Of a stretch of 64,000 nucleotides of DNA, positions 23,321 through 55,239 are shown piece by piece. Position 1 is the first letter of the stretch. Each line of letters starts with the position of its first letter. A program made the position numbers and the translations under genes. Source of the DNA: Eopsaltria australis (lineage: Eukaryota; Chordata; Aves; Passeriformes; Petroicidae); NCBI GenBank assembly GCA_034509425.1, contig JAVTVJ010000439.1, positions 248,001 to 312,000 of the forward strand, read 5' to 3'. Under the pieces are notes generated by a model. That model did not search any database, was not told where the DNA came from, and saw nothing but the letters and a program-made list of their open reading frames with translations.

Positions 23321-23580
23321 ATGCTGATGGACAGGAATGAAACGTGGCTCTCGAATTTCTCCTCGGCTGCCTCCTCCTCCTTTGCGAGGGGAGGGGTGGG
23401 GCTGCAGGAGGTGCTCACCGGGCTCGTCCTCACCCTCATCGATGTGGTCACTCTGCTGGGAAACACCATCGTGTTCCTGTGCCCCGTGGTGGAGAAGAGG
23501 CTGCGCACTGTCACCTACATGTTCATCATGTCCCTGGCCATGGCAGACTTCCTCGTGGCCTGTCTGGTGATGCCCTTCAG
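23321..23580 (+). CDS. Receptor coding exon 1 (N-terminus, TM1, TM2)
   Basis: Encodes 86 residues plus two bases of a split Ser codon, ending at MPF after TM2. The donor is CAG/GTGAGG. An acceptor (GTTCAG) lies 17 bases before the ATG, so the exon itself starts at about 23,304 with a short leader. Confidence 0.88.
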
Positions 23581-26500
23581 GTGAGGAGTGTCCCTGGGCT
23601 GGGAGCAGGGCAGGACAAATGTCCTTTCTCCCAGCTCTGCATCCCCTCCTGGAGCAGGGCTGGGATTCACCTGCTGGGCTCTCCAAAGGGCTGAACCATG
23701 GGCTGGTGGCTGCATGTGCTCCCCTGTCTCTGCTCTGGGTTATGGATCCCCTTACAAAGCACAGAGACACAATTCCCAAGGGTATTTTTCCTGTTGGCCA
23801 CACAGGGACCCTGGCTGCTGATCTGAGCTTGATTTCCAGCTTTGCACGTGGGGCTCTTCCAGGACGAGCCCTGCATATGGAATGTAAGGAATTTATTCAG
23901 TATAAGCAGGGTAATTTAGGCTCCCCCTGTATTTCATGGAGGAAGAGGCACTTGAGAGGGCAGGTGTCCCTGCATGAGGTTTATATTTATGGGAGTTTCA
24001 CTATCTGGCTAAATCAGTGAAACAAACCCAGAAAGCAGCTGACCTGTGGTCCTGGCTGCCCTGTCCTGCAAAGCAGCCCTAGGTTTGTGTGAATCAGGGA
24101 GATGCACCCTATTTCGAGTTCCTGGGGTAATATGAGGAAGCTGAACTCTTTTCATTTTCTCTGCTTGAGTTCTCATGGGGCTGCCCATTCCTTTGGATTT
24201 GGCACTGAAAAATATTGTCTCAACAAGCAATTACAAACTGAGTTTAAAAGTTTGTGGTATCAGGTGAAAAAAGCAGTTAATGCTTAAAAAATATTACTGC
24301 TAACTTCAATTCTAAGCTCAGTGAATTTTAAATTTAGGTTCTGAACTTATCATAGAGCCATAGACTGGTTTGGGTTGGCAGGGACCTTTAGGGGTCATCT
24401 TGTCCAACCCCTGTAGTGAGAAGGGGCATGGGCACCTGGACCAGGTTGTTCAGGGCCCTATCCAACCTGGCTTTGAACTCTCTCAGGGATGGGGCAGCCA
24501 CAGCTTCTCTGGGCAACTTCACAGTAAACTATTTCTTCCTTCTGTTTTGAATCTACTTTTAGTGATATCTTACTTAAACAACAAAAAATCCAAAGAGGAG
24601 CAAAGGTCAGAGCGTGGTTGGTGCTTTGTGCTCCTCCTGAATGTCCTGGTGTTGCCTGTGGGAAGGTGGTGAGGAATGCCAGCTCCTGGGGGGCCACGTG
24701 GTGAGGAATGGACCCTGTTGGCTCCATCAGTGTTGTCCAGCCCTGCCAACACAGTGGCTGTTGTTTCACACTTTCCCACTGCTTTGGCTTCACATCGATG
24801 TTGCTCTTTTGGATTTGGGTTTGCTCCTCAGCTGGCAGGATATAATGTGCCAAAGGGAAGGAAAAGAAATGATCTTAGGAGGCAGTTTGGCTCAGGAGAT
24901 GTGACAGAAAGGAAAAACAAATTTGTCACTTGGTGTCTTAATTTCATAAGAGTTAGACTTGTGTTTTGTTCCTGGCTTGGCTGGTTTGCAGGAGCGGGTC
25001 AGCTGAGCTTAGCTCGTAGTCTTGAGTACTCCAGCCAGTCTGTCATTTCCAGGCTGAATATTTCCAGCTATTCTCTTCCTCTGCAAGCAAAAGGGCAAGG
25101 CAGAGGTGACTTCATTGTGTGTTTCTTTGGGCTTTTACTACTCCTTCTTATCCAAAGTCATTTCCAAGCTGCAGAGATTTTTTACCTCAGAGAAGAGGGG
25201 TCAGGTATCCATTACCCCACGCTGTGAGAACATCTGCAGGTCTGGTGCATCCCACCAGATGTGTGCAGGTGAGAGCTGGGCACCTGCTCACCTGGGATCC
25301 TTGTGCAGGGGAGTCCCAGCAGCAGCACATCTCCCTCTGGGGGGCCAGGGCACAGCACAGGCTCTGCAGCATCTCTGGGGATAAGGGGGGCTCTGAGGAA
25401 TGGCAGAACAGCACCCAAGCCCAGTACTGAACCCGTGCTTCAATCCTAGTGCCTCATTTCCCCTCTGTGAAAGAGCCATGAAACCTCTCCATGTGAGTGC
25501 TGTGGGACCCTCCATGCCGCCCATGCGGAGGCCACCACGGTGGAAGGACAGGCTCTGCTTTAAGTTAATGTTTGCTTGGATTTTTGCATGGAATCTCACA
25601 TAACAAAGAGCTGCCAAGGGCTGGGGCCCTTCAGCACCACTGCACCCACCTACAGCAGTTGCTGTGCTCTGGAACAACCTTCCCAAGTGGTTTTAGTGGG
25701 CTGGTGCTGATGAGATGTAGATCAGGCATTGTTTTCTTATATCAAGTTGATTCTTTCTCCCTTGCTGGACACCTGAGCACTGCAGCTCAGCAGCCCTGAT
25801 CTCACTGTATTTTACCAGCAAGCTGGGATAATCAAAGCTTTGCAGGCCTAGGGAGTTACTCATCAAATTCACTCACAATGGTGATTTCAGCAGCACCCCA
25901 GGAGCCACAGAAAGCTGGTGAAAAAACGGAGAAGCAAATGGCATCTCACTGAATGCTGCAGAAACATGCATCAGCCTTCCTACAGCTGCCATATGCTCCT
26001 TCCTTCGCTGCTCACTTCTCACAGGCCCCTCTTGGCTTTGTTAGAAATATTTTTGGTTCCATGTCTGCTTTTTGCTGTTGTATTTACCTTACTGAGGCAT
26101 TTATGAGCTACATAACATACAAGCTGCACAGGCTTCCTCCTAGGATGTTGTTATTTGTTGTTTTTGTGTTTTCTTTTAATCAAGAATGGAAATGCTTTCT
26201 GGTTTTGAAGAATAAGATCGGAGGTGAAGTGAGTTTCTTGGGGATGTCCCATGCCCCAGGAACTGGGGAGAAATCATAAAGGTCTGTGCTGCATCAGGCA
26301 CCGGGAAAATGCTGTGATAAACAAAGCTGTGCAGATGTAAATTTGGGGAGCTTTTTGGGGCAAAGTGCCTCTCTCAAGGCACTTAAGCTGCAAGAAGCAT
26401 AGGTTTGCTGTTCTTCAGTCGTGCTCCGGCTGTGGGTTGTGCTTTGAGGATGTCTCTGCTGCCTGAGCTGTGTGCCCATCTTTAGTACCTGTGTGATAAA

Positions 26501-28743
26501 ATGTGGCATTACCTCAGTGCAGTCAAAGAAATAGAGTCACAGAATGGTTTGGGTTGGAAGGGACCTTAAAGATCATCTTGTTCCAGCCCTGGGCAGGAGG
26601 AACACCTTCCACTAGACCAGCTTGCTCAGAGCCTCATCCAGCCTGGCCTTAAACACCTCCAGGGACTGCCCAGACAGCCTTTCCAGCTCTGATTTCCACC
26701 TGTTTTCTCTGGCAGCATCATTTATGAGGTGACGGGGATGTGGCTGTTTGGGAAGCTGTTCTGCAAAGTGTGGATCTCCTTCGATGTCATGTTCTGCACT
26801 GCATCCATTGTCACCCTGTGCTTCATCAGCCTGGACAGGTACTGCTCCGTGGTCACCCCCTACCACTACTCCAGGAGGATGTCCCGTGGCAGGTGAGTGC
26901 AGCTGCTCCTCACTTTGGCTCCCTCCTGGTTGTCACCTGGCCATGGCTTACACTGATCTGAGGCTGAGTGAGCTGTTGACAGGTGCTGCCCAGAAGCAGT
27001 GATGTGGTGTAAGGAAATTTGCACCATTTAAAACCCTGAAGATGTTTAATGTGGACATGGAGGATGCAGCTGAGGGGTTGGATGGTGCTCCTGGGAAAGT
27101 ATTTTTTGAGCTAAGAGGGGATTGCAAAATAGGGTAGAAACCAGTGATACAGGCTGAGTTGGACCTACAGCTTTTTCTCTGTGCAGTCATTTAATGGGCA
27201 TTTAATAGAATCACAGAGGCACAGAAAGGCTTGGGTTGGGAGTGACCTTAAAGATCATGTTCCATCCCCCTGCTGTGAGCAGGGACACTTTCCACTAGAC
27301 CAGGTTGCTCAAGCCTTGGCCTTAAACCCTTTCAGGGATGGAGAAGGACTTTGAAGAACTTCTAAGGACTAGGTGAAAGGAGACCTGGAAGGATGCATGC
27401 AGCAGGAGTCTTCCCTCTCTTAAACTCACCATCTTTTCTGAAGTGATATTCAGGGAAAACTGAGAGTTTCTAAGCTCCTGTGAGGGTTTCATGTGAAAGG
27501 CTGAAATGAGGATTGCAGGGTGGGGAATGTCATCTGAGGGTGGGCAGAGAGGACACTTCAGCAGCTTTACAGGGTGTGTTCAGGCTCTTCTAGGCATGTT
27601 TTGTGTGTTCTGTCACTTGCTCTGTCTGATTCACGGATCACAGGCAAAGTGAGTGGGCTGTGTGCCCCCTCTTGCAGATTCTGTGATCTGGCATCCCTCA
27701 GCTCCACCCCCATCACACCCCAGAGGGTGAGACAATGGCACATACTAAAGCTGAAACAACAAAAAAAAAATCTACAAGCTGTTGTTTCAAATACAAACAT
27801 CCGCAAAACCTTTCCTCATCTTTTCTCGGCCAGCTCTGAGCACTCCTTAAGCTGACCCCAATTCTGACAACTACAGACCAATTACCCAATTGTTAGAGAT
27901 CTGCAGGTCTGGACTTGTTACAGCCCAGCATTTTCCCTTCTCCACGCCCTGCTGGACTGCTCAGCAGCGATATCCCACACAGGTTACCATGGGGATTGAA
28001 TCGTACTGGATGTTCTCCACTCAAAATTACTCAGACCCTCTCTCCCCTCCACGTTTCTCTCCTTTTGCAGATGCATCGTGATGACCTGCATGGTCTGGGT
28101 GTATTCCTCCCTCATTTCCTTCCTTCCTGTCATGCAAGGCTGGAATGAGATCCCTGGGGTGGACTTTGATGCTGGCAGAGAATGCATCTTCGTCACCAAC
28201 TGGGTTTTTGCCATCGTGGCTTCTGCCCTGGCGTTCTTCCTTCCCTTCATGGTCATGTGCAGCATGTACTTCTTCATCTACCGAGCCTCGCGCCTCAAGG
28301 CCACCCGCATCATGTCCCAGACGCTGGAGATCCACTACCACCCCAACAGCAAGCGCCAGAACCACCTGCAGCTGGAGAACAAGGCCACGAGGACCATCAG
28401 CATCATCATCTCCGTGTTCGTGCTGTGCTGGCTGCCCTACTTCGTGCTGAACGTGTGGCTGGCGGCCAGAGGCACCGACTCCACCAGCACGGTGCTGCTC
28501 GGCACCTTCAAGATCATCACCTGGCTGGGCTACTGCAACTCCACCATCAACCCCCTGCTCTACGCCTTCCTCAACAGGGACTTCCAGCGCGCCCTCAAGA
28601 AGCTGCTCGTCTGCAGGCGCAGGTCCCAGGTGGATGTTGGGGAGGACATGGTTTCCATAGCCACGTTTTCCAAGACTGCTCCAGACCTGGAATACAGCGT
28701 GACGGTGCCCAACGGTGCCCTGAAGGGCAAACCCAAGTCTTAG
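23321..28743 (+). CDS. Aminergic G-protein-coupled receptor, 5-HT4 / histamine H2-like (3 coding exons, 369 aa)
   Basis: A complete seven-helix rhodopsin-class receptor, joined from 23321-23580, 26716-26892 and 28071-28743; both introns are phase 2. Seen in the 369-residue product: N-glycosylation sites N6 and N12; N48 (1.50); D76 (2.50); C103-C184 disulfide pair; amine-binding D110 (3.32); DRY 127-129; W155 (4.50); S197 (5.43); P204; CWLP 265-268; N273 (6.55); W297/Y300; NPLLY 306-310; and C327 for possible palmitoylation after helix 8. FISLDRY and ISFLPVMQGWN closely match 5-HT4. C114/T115 (3.36/3.37) and Y269-F270 match H2. Known family role: a plasma-membrane receptor for a biogenic amine, in 5-HT4 and H2 coupled to Gs. 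The ligand here is not certain. The start is the first ATG after the splice acceptor; M3 is an alternative. No breaks. It could be a paralogue lost from mammals. Confidence 0.88.
24350..24545 (-). mobile_element. CR1 LINE fragment in receptor intron
   Basis: CATAGAGCCATAGACTGGTT, then GGGTTGGCAGGGACCTTTAG, ending near AACTTCACAGTAAACTATTT: the complement of a CR1 3' end about 200 bases long. Confidence 0.9.
26531..26700 (-). mobile_element. CR1 LINE fragment abutting receptor exon 2
   Basis: AGAGTCACAGAATGGTTTGG, then AAGGGACCTTAAAGATCATC, to GGCCTTAAACACCTCCAGGG and a short CR1-like continuation. The recognisable CR1 stops within about 30 bases of the exon 2 acceptor. Confidence 0.9.
26716..26892 (+). 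CDS. Receptor coding exon 2 (ECL1, TM3, ICL2)
   Basis: 177 bases with phase 2 at both borders; acceptor TCTCTGGCAG, donor GGCAG/GTGAGT. It carries the disulfide Cys, the amine-binding Asp and the DRY motif. Skipping it would keep the frame but remove TM3. A CR1 element ends just upstream of its acceptor. Confidence 0.9.
27204..27345 (-). mobile_element. CR1 LINE fragment in receptor intron
   Basis: TAGAATCACAGAGGCACAGA, then GGCTTGGGTTGGGAGTGACC, to CTTAAACCCTTTCAGGGATG: a truncated antisense CR1 3' end. Confidence 0.88.
28071..28743 (+). CDS. Receptor coding exon 3 (TM4-TM7, C-tail)
   Basis: Acceptor CCTTTTGCAG. Encodes TM4 to TM7, helix 8 and a 42-residue tail after the palmitoylation-type Cys, ending in TAG. 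Very GC-rich third positions, with a CpG cluster from about 28,280 to 28,620, unlike exon 2. Confidence 0.92.
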
Positions 28744-31222
28744 GGAGTCACCATCAGTCGCTGGAGGTGGTGATACAGAGTGCTGGAGCACATCCCAATG
28801 GAAAAACAACAGGTAGGAAAATAGGGGAAAGGAGGGGCTGGAATATTACAGCTGGGGACAATACAACAAAGATGCGTTTCTTCACCTTCCACAGTTTCAG
28901 TAATGAGGAACTCTGATATTTTAGAGGCAGTTTGTCATATTAATGGAGCTAATTCATTCCTGGATAACTTTTTCTAGTGAGTATTTCCTAAGACAAATTC
29001 AACCTTCTTGTTGGGTAAAAAAACCCCAAACAGTATGATACGTGACCTTATCTTCTTGCATATCCTGGTGATCTGTATCAGGTGGGACAGTGTTTCTTAT
29101 CCACTGTAAGAAGCCAGTGTAGCTTCTCATCTCAAAGCTTCATTACAGATTTGACCATTTTTAATAACTGCACGTGTGCCAGTCTGTGTATGGGAATTAG
29201 AGGAGGGATGAGGCCAAAGAGCAGAGCTCACTTCCTAAAGAGGCACCACTCTGCAGCCTGGGCAGGTGCTTAGGGTTCAGCTCACTGGCTTCTGCAACAT
29301 CTGGATATTCAGAGGTTTCCATGGCTGTGAATTTCCTTGTTAATTCTGGAAGGGGACATTCCATGTGGCAGACCCCAGGAGATGACAAAGACTTCCTGTA
29401 ACACCAGGAGCACCAGGGTTTCAAAGGGAGCTACAGGTGGCTGACACTACCCAAAGATGGGATTGTGAACAGGAATTATTACTTGTGTGTACGCTGTGAT
29501 ATCTGCCACAGAGACATAAAAAAATGATAAATGGGAATGATTATTTTTGCTACTCCCAAGTGCTTGTCAGGACTTCCAACAGCACTGGCTCCCTGCAGCA
29601 AAGCCACAAGTGCCTCACTGAAGGGTTACTCTGAAAAAGTAGCAGGAGGCTGTGCTCAGGTAGCAAAATGCAGCAGGACCTGCCTGGAGCAGTTCAGCCA
29701 CTGAAGACACTGGCACAAGGGTCAGGAGTTCTCTCTCAAGAGCCTGGTAGAAAAAACAGCCCTGAACCGGGGTTCAAGACTGGTTCTCCTGTCAAATGAT
29801 TTCATGGAGAGGGTGAGGTGTCCCAGACCCTACAGCTGCAGTAACAACATGGAAGTGGTAAGTAACTCCACCTTATTCTGGGGGAAGCATTCTGTGGGCA
29901 CAAAGGTGGACAGGGCAGGAATCCTGCTGCTGCCACCCAGGTCATTTTGATAAAACAGGACAAGGAATGGGGTTTCGCTCCCAAGAGCTGTGGGGGAGGA
30001 AGGGAGCTGAGGGATAAGCAACATCCTGTGCAAGAATGGGACAGGACCCTGATGCTGCACAGCAGAGCCTGAGGCCAGAGCCCCTTTTGCAGGGCTGTGA
30101 GCTCACAGCTATCCCAGTTTCAGTTTTTCCACAAAAAACAGCTGGCAGGAAGGTACGTATCATTCAGAGGAAAACCTCTCTGGGTAGAGAAGAGCCTTTC
30201 TCAGTCAAACCCTGAAGCAATAAGGGGCAAAGACAGGGACAACACACTCCAGTGCTTAGAGAAGCAAAGACTGACCAGACAGTTCAGAGCTGAGCGTGGC
30301 CAGATACTTTTGTGGCTGGGGAGGGATCACACAGGGTCCCATGGCTTTGAGGGCAAGTGTAACATCCCAGAATATGCAAACATACCTGGTGTGAACACAT
30401 GCCAGTTCTGGTACTGAAATGCTGCAGGGCCTTTGGAATAGGCAGGTGCCCACATCCAGATATTATCCAGTAACTTAAAAATACCTTATTCCTCATTTCC
30501 TGTGCTCCACCTGTAACCACTGAGCTGGCAGGGAGGGCAAAGAGGCTCCATGTGGCCATTTCACTGTGCAGCTGTAGCTGATGCAAACAGGGACATCCAA
30601 GGGAAGAGGACACGCTTAACTCTCCTGCTTTAACCCAGCTAAACACAAATTCTGTTCCTGCCCAGATACTCACTGCAGCATTCTGGTTGCACCTGGACAA
30701 GCCAGTATCCAGGAGAGTTATCCAAGAGCACACAGAAGACAATCACTGTAATCTGCTTCTGCCTTATCACAGAGCTGCAGGGTGTCAGCTGGTTTAAGTG
30801 CTGGTCACAGTGCCACACACAGTGCAGCCATCCCCAGAAGGATTTCAATCCAATACCTTTTTAGGAAACTGATCTCAGAGACTTGAACAAATTTAAGTCT
30901 GTAAAACAGAAAAATACAATTGTACAAGAACAGTTCTAAAAGCACAAGACTTATCCCTTCTCCTCTCTCTGGTGAGTGATTCCCTCCATAATCCACCCAG
31001 TTCAGAGCTCAAATCCCTTCTTTCTCCAGATCCTATCTCACTCCCAAGCAGCACATTCAGCTTTGTGTCATCACACACACTGTGGCCAGTGTGAGACAGG
31101 GAAGCAAAGACAGTTTGAGGAATGCAGAGCCCATCCTGTTCCCACTGCACAGGGCTGCCATCTGCAGCACACATGGATGGATGCAGGCTTCCAACAGAAG
31201 CAACTACTATTTTTGTCTTATA
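28744..31222 (+). other. Receptor 3' UTR and intergenic space
   Basis: No gene recognised. I found no canonical AATAAA on the + strand between the receptor stop and 31,223, so the 3' UTR could run most of this length. A donor-like CAG/GTAGGA after 28,812 could allow 3' UTR splicing. Both points are inference. Confidence 0.5.
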
Positions 31223-32242
31223 AATAAAAAAAGTTTATTAAATCATTTAGACTTGAAAGAAGTCACAATAATCAATGCACTCAACAATTACAGCAAGTGC
31301 ATCCTGTACACCACCAACCCAAATGGATTGATTCTGTATTTTATAAATAAAAATTAACATATTTACAGTGAGAAATAAAAGCATGGCATTAGGCAGTTAA
31401 ATTAGCAGATTACACAAATGCCTACCAGTTGATTTTTTTTAAAAAGTACAAATCTACAAGATTACATACGACACGTATGACTTCATCAGGTTTAAATTTT
31501 CAGAATCACAACATTTTTGCACATAATTTTGACTATGGCTCTTCCAGCCACTGCCTATGAAACCCCCCATTTAATGGCAAAAAGCTCCTTTTCCTTCTCT
31601 ACAGATTCATCCATATAAAATGCATTCCCTAAGATCTACTGTAGTGCAGAAGTATGAAATGATTTCCTCTAGTGACAGGCTATGGACAGTGACAATATGT
31701 ACAACGGTGGTACTTTTTTGCTTTAAAAATAGTGCAGATTCCCAGTTTACCCACCAGGGACAAAAATGGAGTCAAAGTTCATTTCAAAATCATCTTCATT
31801 TCACCAAAGAGCAAGTGATCCAGATAGACACTCACTAGGCTTGGAGACTGTAATTTGCTCTATAAAAATACAGTATTTTAATTCTATTTACATGTTACAG
31901 ATCTCTCACTCACCCAGCAAGCTGACATTTACAAGCTTCAAAAAAAAAACCCCAAGAAACCCCCAAAAAAAGGATAATGGAGCACAACATTGGCAAGCAC
32001 AGCAGCTGGACCCATCCGCCTGGGAGAGCAAAGGTAAGGAAAATGGAATGTGAAGGGTTTGGTTACTGGGCTTCGTTGGCTGTCAAAGTAAACGAAAATC
32101 TGTCCAACACGTCTCGTACATTAAACATGGCAAAACAAGCTGAAGTAAACTATTCCCAAGATAAACATTCTGCATCATAGGATCCTTCTGCTGAACAATC
32201 CCTGTGAAACCTGCCGAGTGGAAGAAGTGATCCTGAGGATAG
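31215..32242 (-). other. EIF2AK3: EIF2AK3 3' UTR (predicted)
   Basis: Runs from the TAA stop to about 20 bases past the minus-strand AATAAA at 31,239-31,234. It is about 1 kb and AT-rich. The length is similar to what I recall for the human 3' UTR; the exact cleavage site is not determined. Confidence 0.6.
31223..31239. terminator. Palindromic bidirectional poly(A) signal
   Basis: AATAAA on the + strand (31,223-31,228), a five-base spacer, then TTTATT (31,234-31,239), which is AATAAA on the - strand. It is the first canonical signal downstream of the receptor stop on + and of the PERK stop on -. It sits between two convergent genes, so it plausibly serves both. Confidence 0.55.
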
Positions 32243-51894
<19,652 letters not shown>

Positions 51895-54800
51895 CTAAAA
51901 TTATTGAATTCAAGGTTAGCTATGAATTAACCATAATTTTATCAAAACACACAGACCACAAATGGAACAGAAATGGTATATAAGCAAGTCCATCAGCATT
52001 ATGATCCAGTGTCCCAATGGTTTTGTATCTCAGAGTCCTATTTTTCAAAGTTACACTGAAGACAGAAAACTTTCAGGCATTCAAATCAAATCCATATTTC
52101 ACTATTCTTAGTTAAAAAACAGTTCAGTGTGTGACACTTCTTCAAAACATTTGAAAGCTCGATGAGTTGACAGGTTTCATCCAAAACTGCAGAAAATATG
52201 ATGTGGGTTGAAGCATTCTCGAAGAGACAGGCACTGGTTAAAGTGCAAAGTTTTGCAGATTATTTGTGATAGTTTCAAGACAGTGCAATTTTAAAATAAC
52301 AACTGAGGCTGTTTTCACGATTAATGACTATTACAGAATATCTAACTTTCTGTAAAGCAGAGAGAGCAATTATCACTGAGATCAGAGCTCACATTTCACC
52401 TCTGCCTCTCCAGGCAGTTAAATCTGACTTCTCCTCAGAATTTCTTATCTTTAAACACACTGTTCCTTTAAAAATTGCCTGGCTATTCCCTAAACACACA
52501 AGTAAAAAAAAATCTTCACTGGGATAGGATATTTCATCCATTACATGGAGATTTTCAAGGAGATCCTAGTTCGGAAGTATGAGTCATTGTCAGCAAGTAC
52601 TAAGGGACTTATTAAGAAACTCATTATCAGCATGATGGACCATAACTAATGCTGTGGAGCCACACTGGCTGTGCCCATCAAGAACAGTGAGAAATTGTAA
52701 TCCACATAATCGTAGCTTCTGAGGATATGGATTAACATGGGAGGTTTTAGTGCTTTTTCAGAACCTCTGTCCATTTGGGCAGTATCCCACAACATAATTC
52801 CATTAAATTCGGATACTTGACACTTCAGGAATTAAAGACTGCTTCTGGTACATGTGTATTAGTCACTTGGAAAAAAATATTCCTGCTCAGATTCCAAGGG
52901 AGGGATGTGTATTAGAAAGTGGTAGAAAAGATGCAGAAGGTTTCTTGTTATTTCTGGAGCCACTGTGAGGATCTGAAACCACATCTTCTGCACGATTCAA
53001 GTTCTGTATAACGTGGGACTTTTTATTCCTCTAAATGGGTAAGAGTTGGGCAAACAGCACTAAGCAAAATTTGGACTCACCTGAACAGGGAAGGAAAGGC
53101 AGATGTTGTAGATGTGGGCATGTCATGACTAATATCTCCTCTTACACTGTTCGACACACCTCATTCAAACAGAAAATTCAGGTGAGTTACCCCACAGTAC
53201 TGGTATTTAAGATTCCTAAAGGATCCAACACTGGTGCTTTCCAGCTTTGAAAAGCCTCATGATGACAGACAATTAAAATAAAAACTCCTCTCAGGAGCAC
53301 AAGGTGTAATTGAAGAGATGATAAAAACAAACCCCTGAGATTAGCTGTGAAGCTCTTCACAAAGCAAAACTAGGTGTGTTCTTTCCCTCTCAGATATTTA
53401 CCTTGTGGCAATAAAGGCCAAACATCCTGGAAAGACATTGCATGTGATACACAAATGTTGCATGATGGGCTATTATTGGGGAGGAAAAATAAACACACAG
53501 AGCCCTATATACACACACACAGAAATAAACAGAAAAAAAAGCAAATATTCCAGTGGGGGGTGGGGGGTGTCATTTGTAGAGATCACGTGATCGGTGGACA
53601 AATAAAGCAAACAAGGTTTATATAAACATTCCTGTTTGAGAGCAACTTTGTGATCTTGAGAAACAAAAGACTATCAAGATTTGGAAAACACCTTTTTAAA
53701 ACCAAAATGCCAGTGCCAAAGTTGCAGCTGTAACCGTGATGGAAGTACCTTTTAACTAACACACTGAACACAGAGGAGTAATACCACAAAATGTTTCTGT
53801 AATGTATTCTTTTGGAAGCCTGTAATAATTCTGATGACAACTTTTAGCCTGTGCAGCTGTTACTTTGCATTAACAAATCCTCTGAATGGATCTGCACATG
53901 ATCCATACACATGCAAGTAGTCTGAAGGCCCATGCCAGTATGAGATACTGTGCTCCAAGGGCTGGAGACCATCCCATGGTTTGTGAAGAATGGAGACAGA
54001 GGTGCAAAGTGCCCAGGAATTGCTGCTGAGCAAGGAAGACTCTCTGTGGGCAACTGCAAGCTCTGGGAACAGCGTGACACAGTCACCTTAAGTGCCCCCT
54101 CTGTCCCACAGCTCTTGCTCCAGGTTCCGAGTAGGAAATTTTCCACCTGCAAACAACACACACACATTGGCCATTTCTAGGAACCACCCCCAAATTTCCA
54201 AGATGCATGATGCTGACTCAGCAACACACACCTGTATACTCCCAATATATGGATCAAATCAGGTTATGGCTTCGAAAATCCCCTGACAGTGGGTCTCTTC
54301 CTGCTCAGCTCTTAAAACCTCGGTCCCCTCAAGCTGTAGAGGACAGATGACACTGCTGGTCAGCTCTGCAGATCACCTGTCCATGCTCCCAACCTTGAGG
54401 GCATCCACAGGAGCAGCATGTCCTGGGCGACATTGGGAGGGAAAAGCTGAGAAAAGCTGTCCATGAACGCATCAGGAAAGGGAGCACGGGCAGCAGGAAG
54501 AGCTGATTCAGTGAAGGACAATGCCAGAGAAGGAGTGGATAAGGTTAAATTGACCCTAAGTGCAAGTGAGACATCTGGGTTACAAACTATCACAAATTAT
54601 CTATTTCACTAAAGAAACAGAACAGGGAGAAAAAAAAAATCACCTTTTTAAAAGATTACTCTATCTATAAGTGGATTACATGACACGGTGCTGACAAGGG
54701 ACAGCACTTGATTACCATGAAGGTCTTCTTTTAAGAAAATAGCTTTATTTGAAGAATGGGGCAGGTATGCAAATGTGCCTCTTGCAGGTGCCCACATCCA

Positions 54801-55239
54801 TGTGTAACAAAAGGCATTTGTGGCCACTTGTGGTGACATCTGTTTTCAAAAGAGCAGTTCAGCCAGAGGCTGCGGAAGGACATTAATAACAACGACTGTC
54901 TGAATTATGCAGCTCATTCTCTCGTACATCAGAAGCAGAAAAGGGACTTTCCTTGAAAGTACTAGCAACTAGCATCGGCATGCAGCTCAGGTAAAGGAAT
55001 GACATCACCCTGTATCTCAAAAGCATTACCTCATCTCCTAATCCAAGGAGTGAGTCACCCAGGCAGTCAGCTGCAAATCTCTTGGCACAGAAAATGTAGG
55101 TTACCACGATGCACTTACACATTCCTCTGATCTGTCAATGTAAATAGCTATTTGTTCGGCTTCACCGGTCAGCAATATGGCACATAATTGTTAAGTGGCT
55201 TGTCTTTCAGAAGTAACACTTAAAAAAAGCCCCCCCATT

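Noticed and set aside
23300..23803. 167-codon minus-strand ORF opposite the receptor exon 1
   Set aside because: A shadow frame of the receptor exon and the GC-rich start of its intron; no family signature.
28027..28809. 260-codon minus-strand ORF opposite the receptor exon 3
   Set aside because: A shadow frame of GC-rich coding DNA. The + strand has the full receptor fold.
53509..53575. CA repeat and G-rich run
   Set aside because: Too short to report as an array; low-complexity intron sequence.
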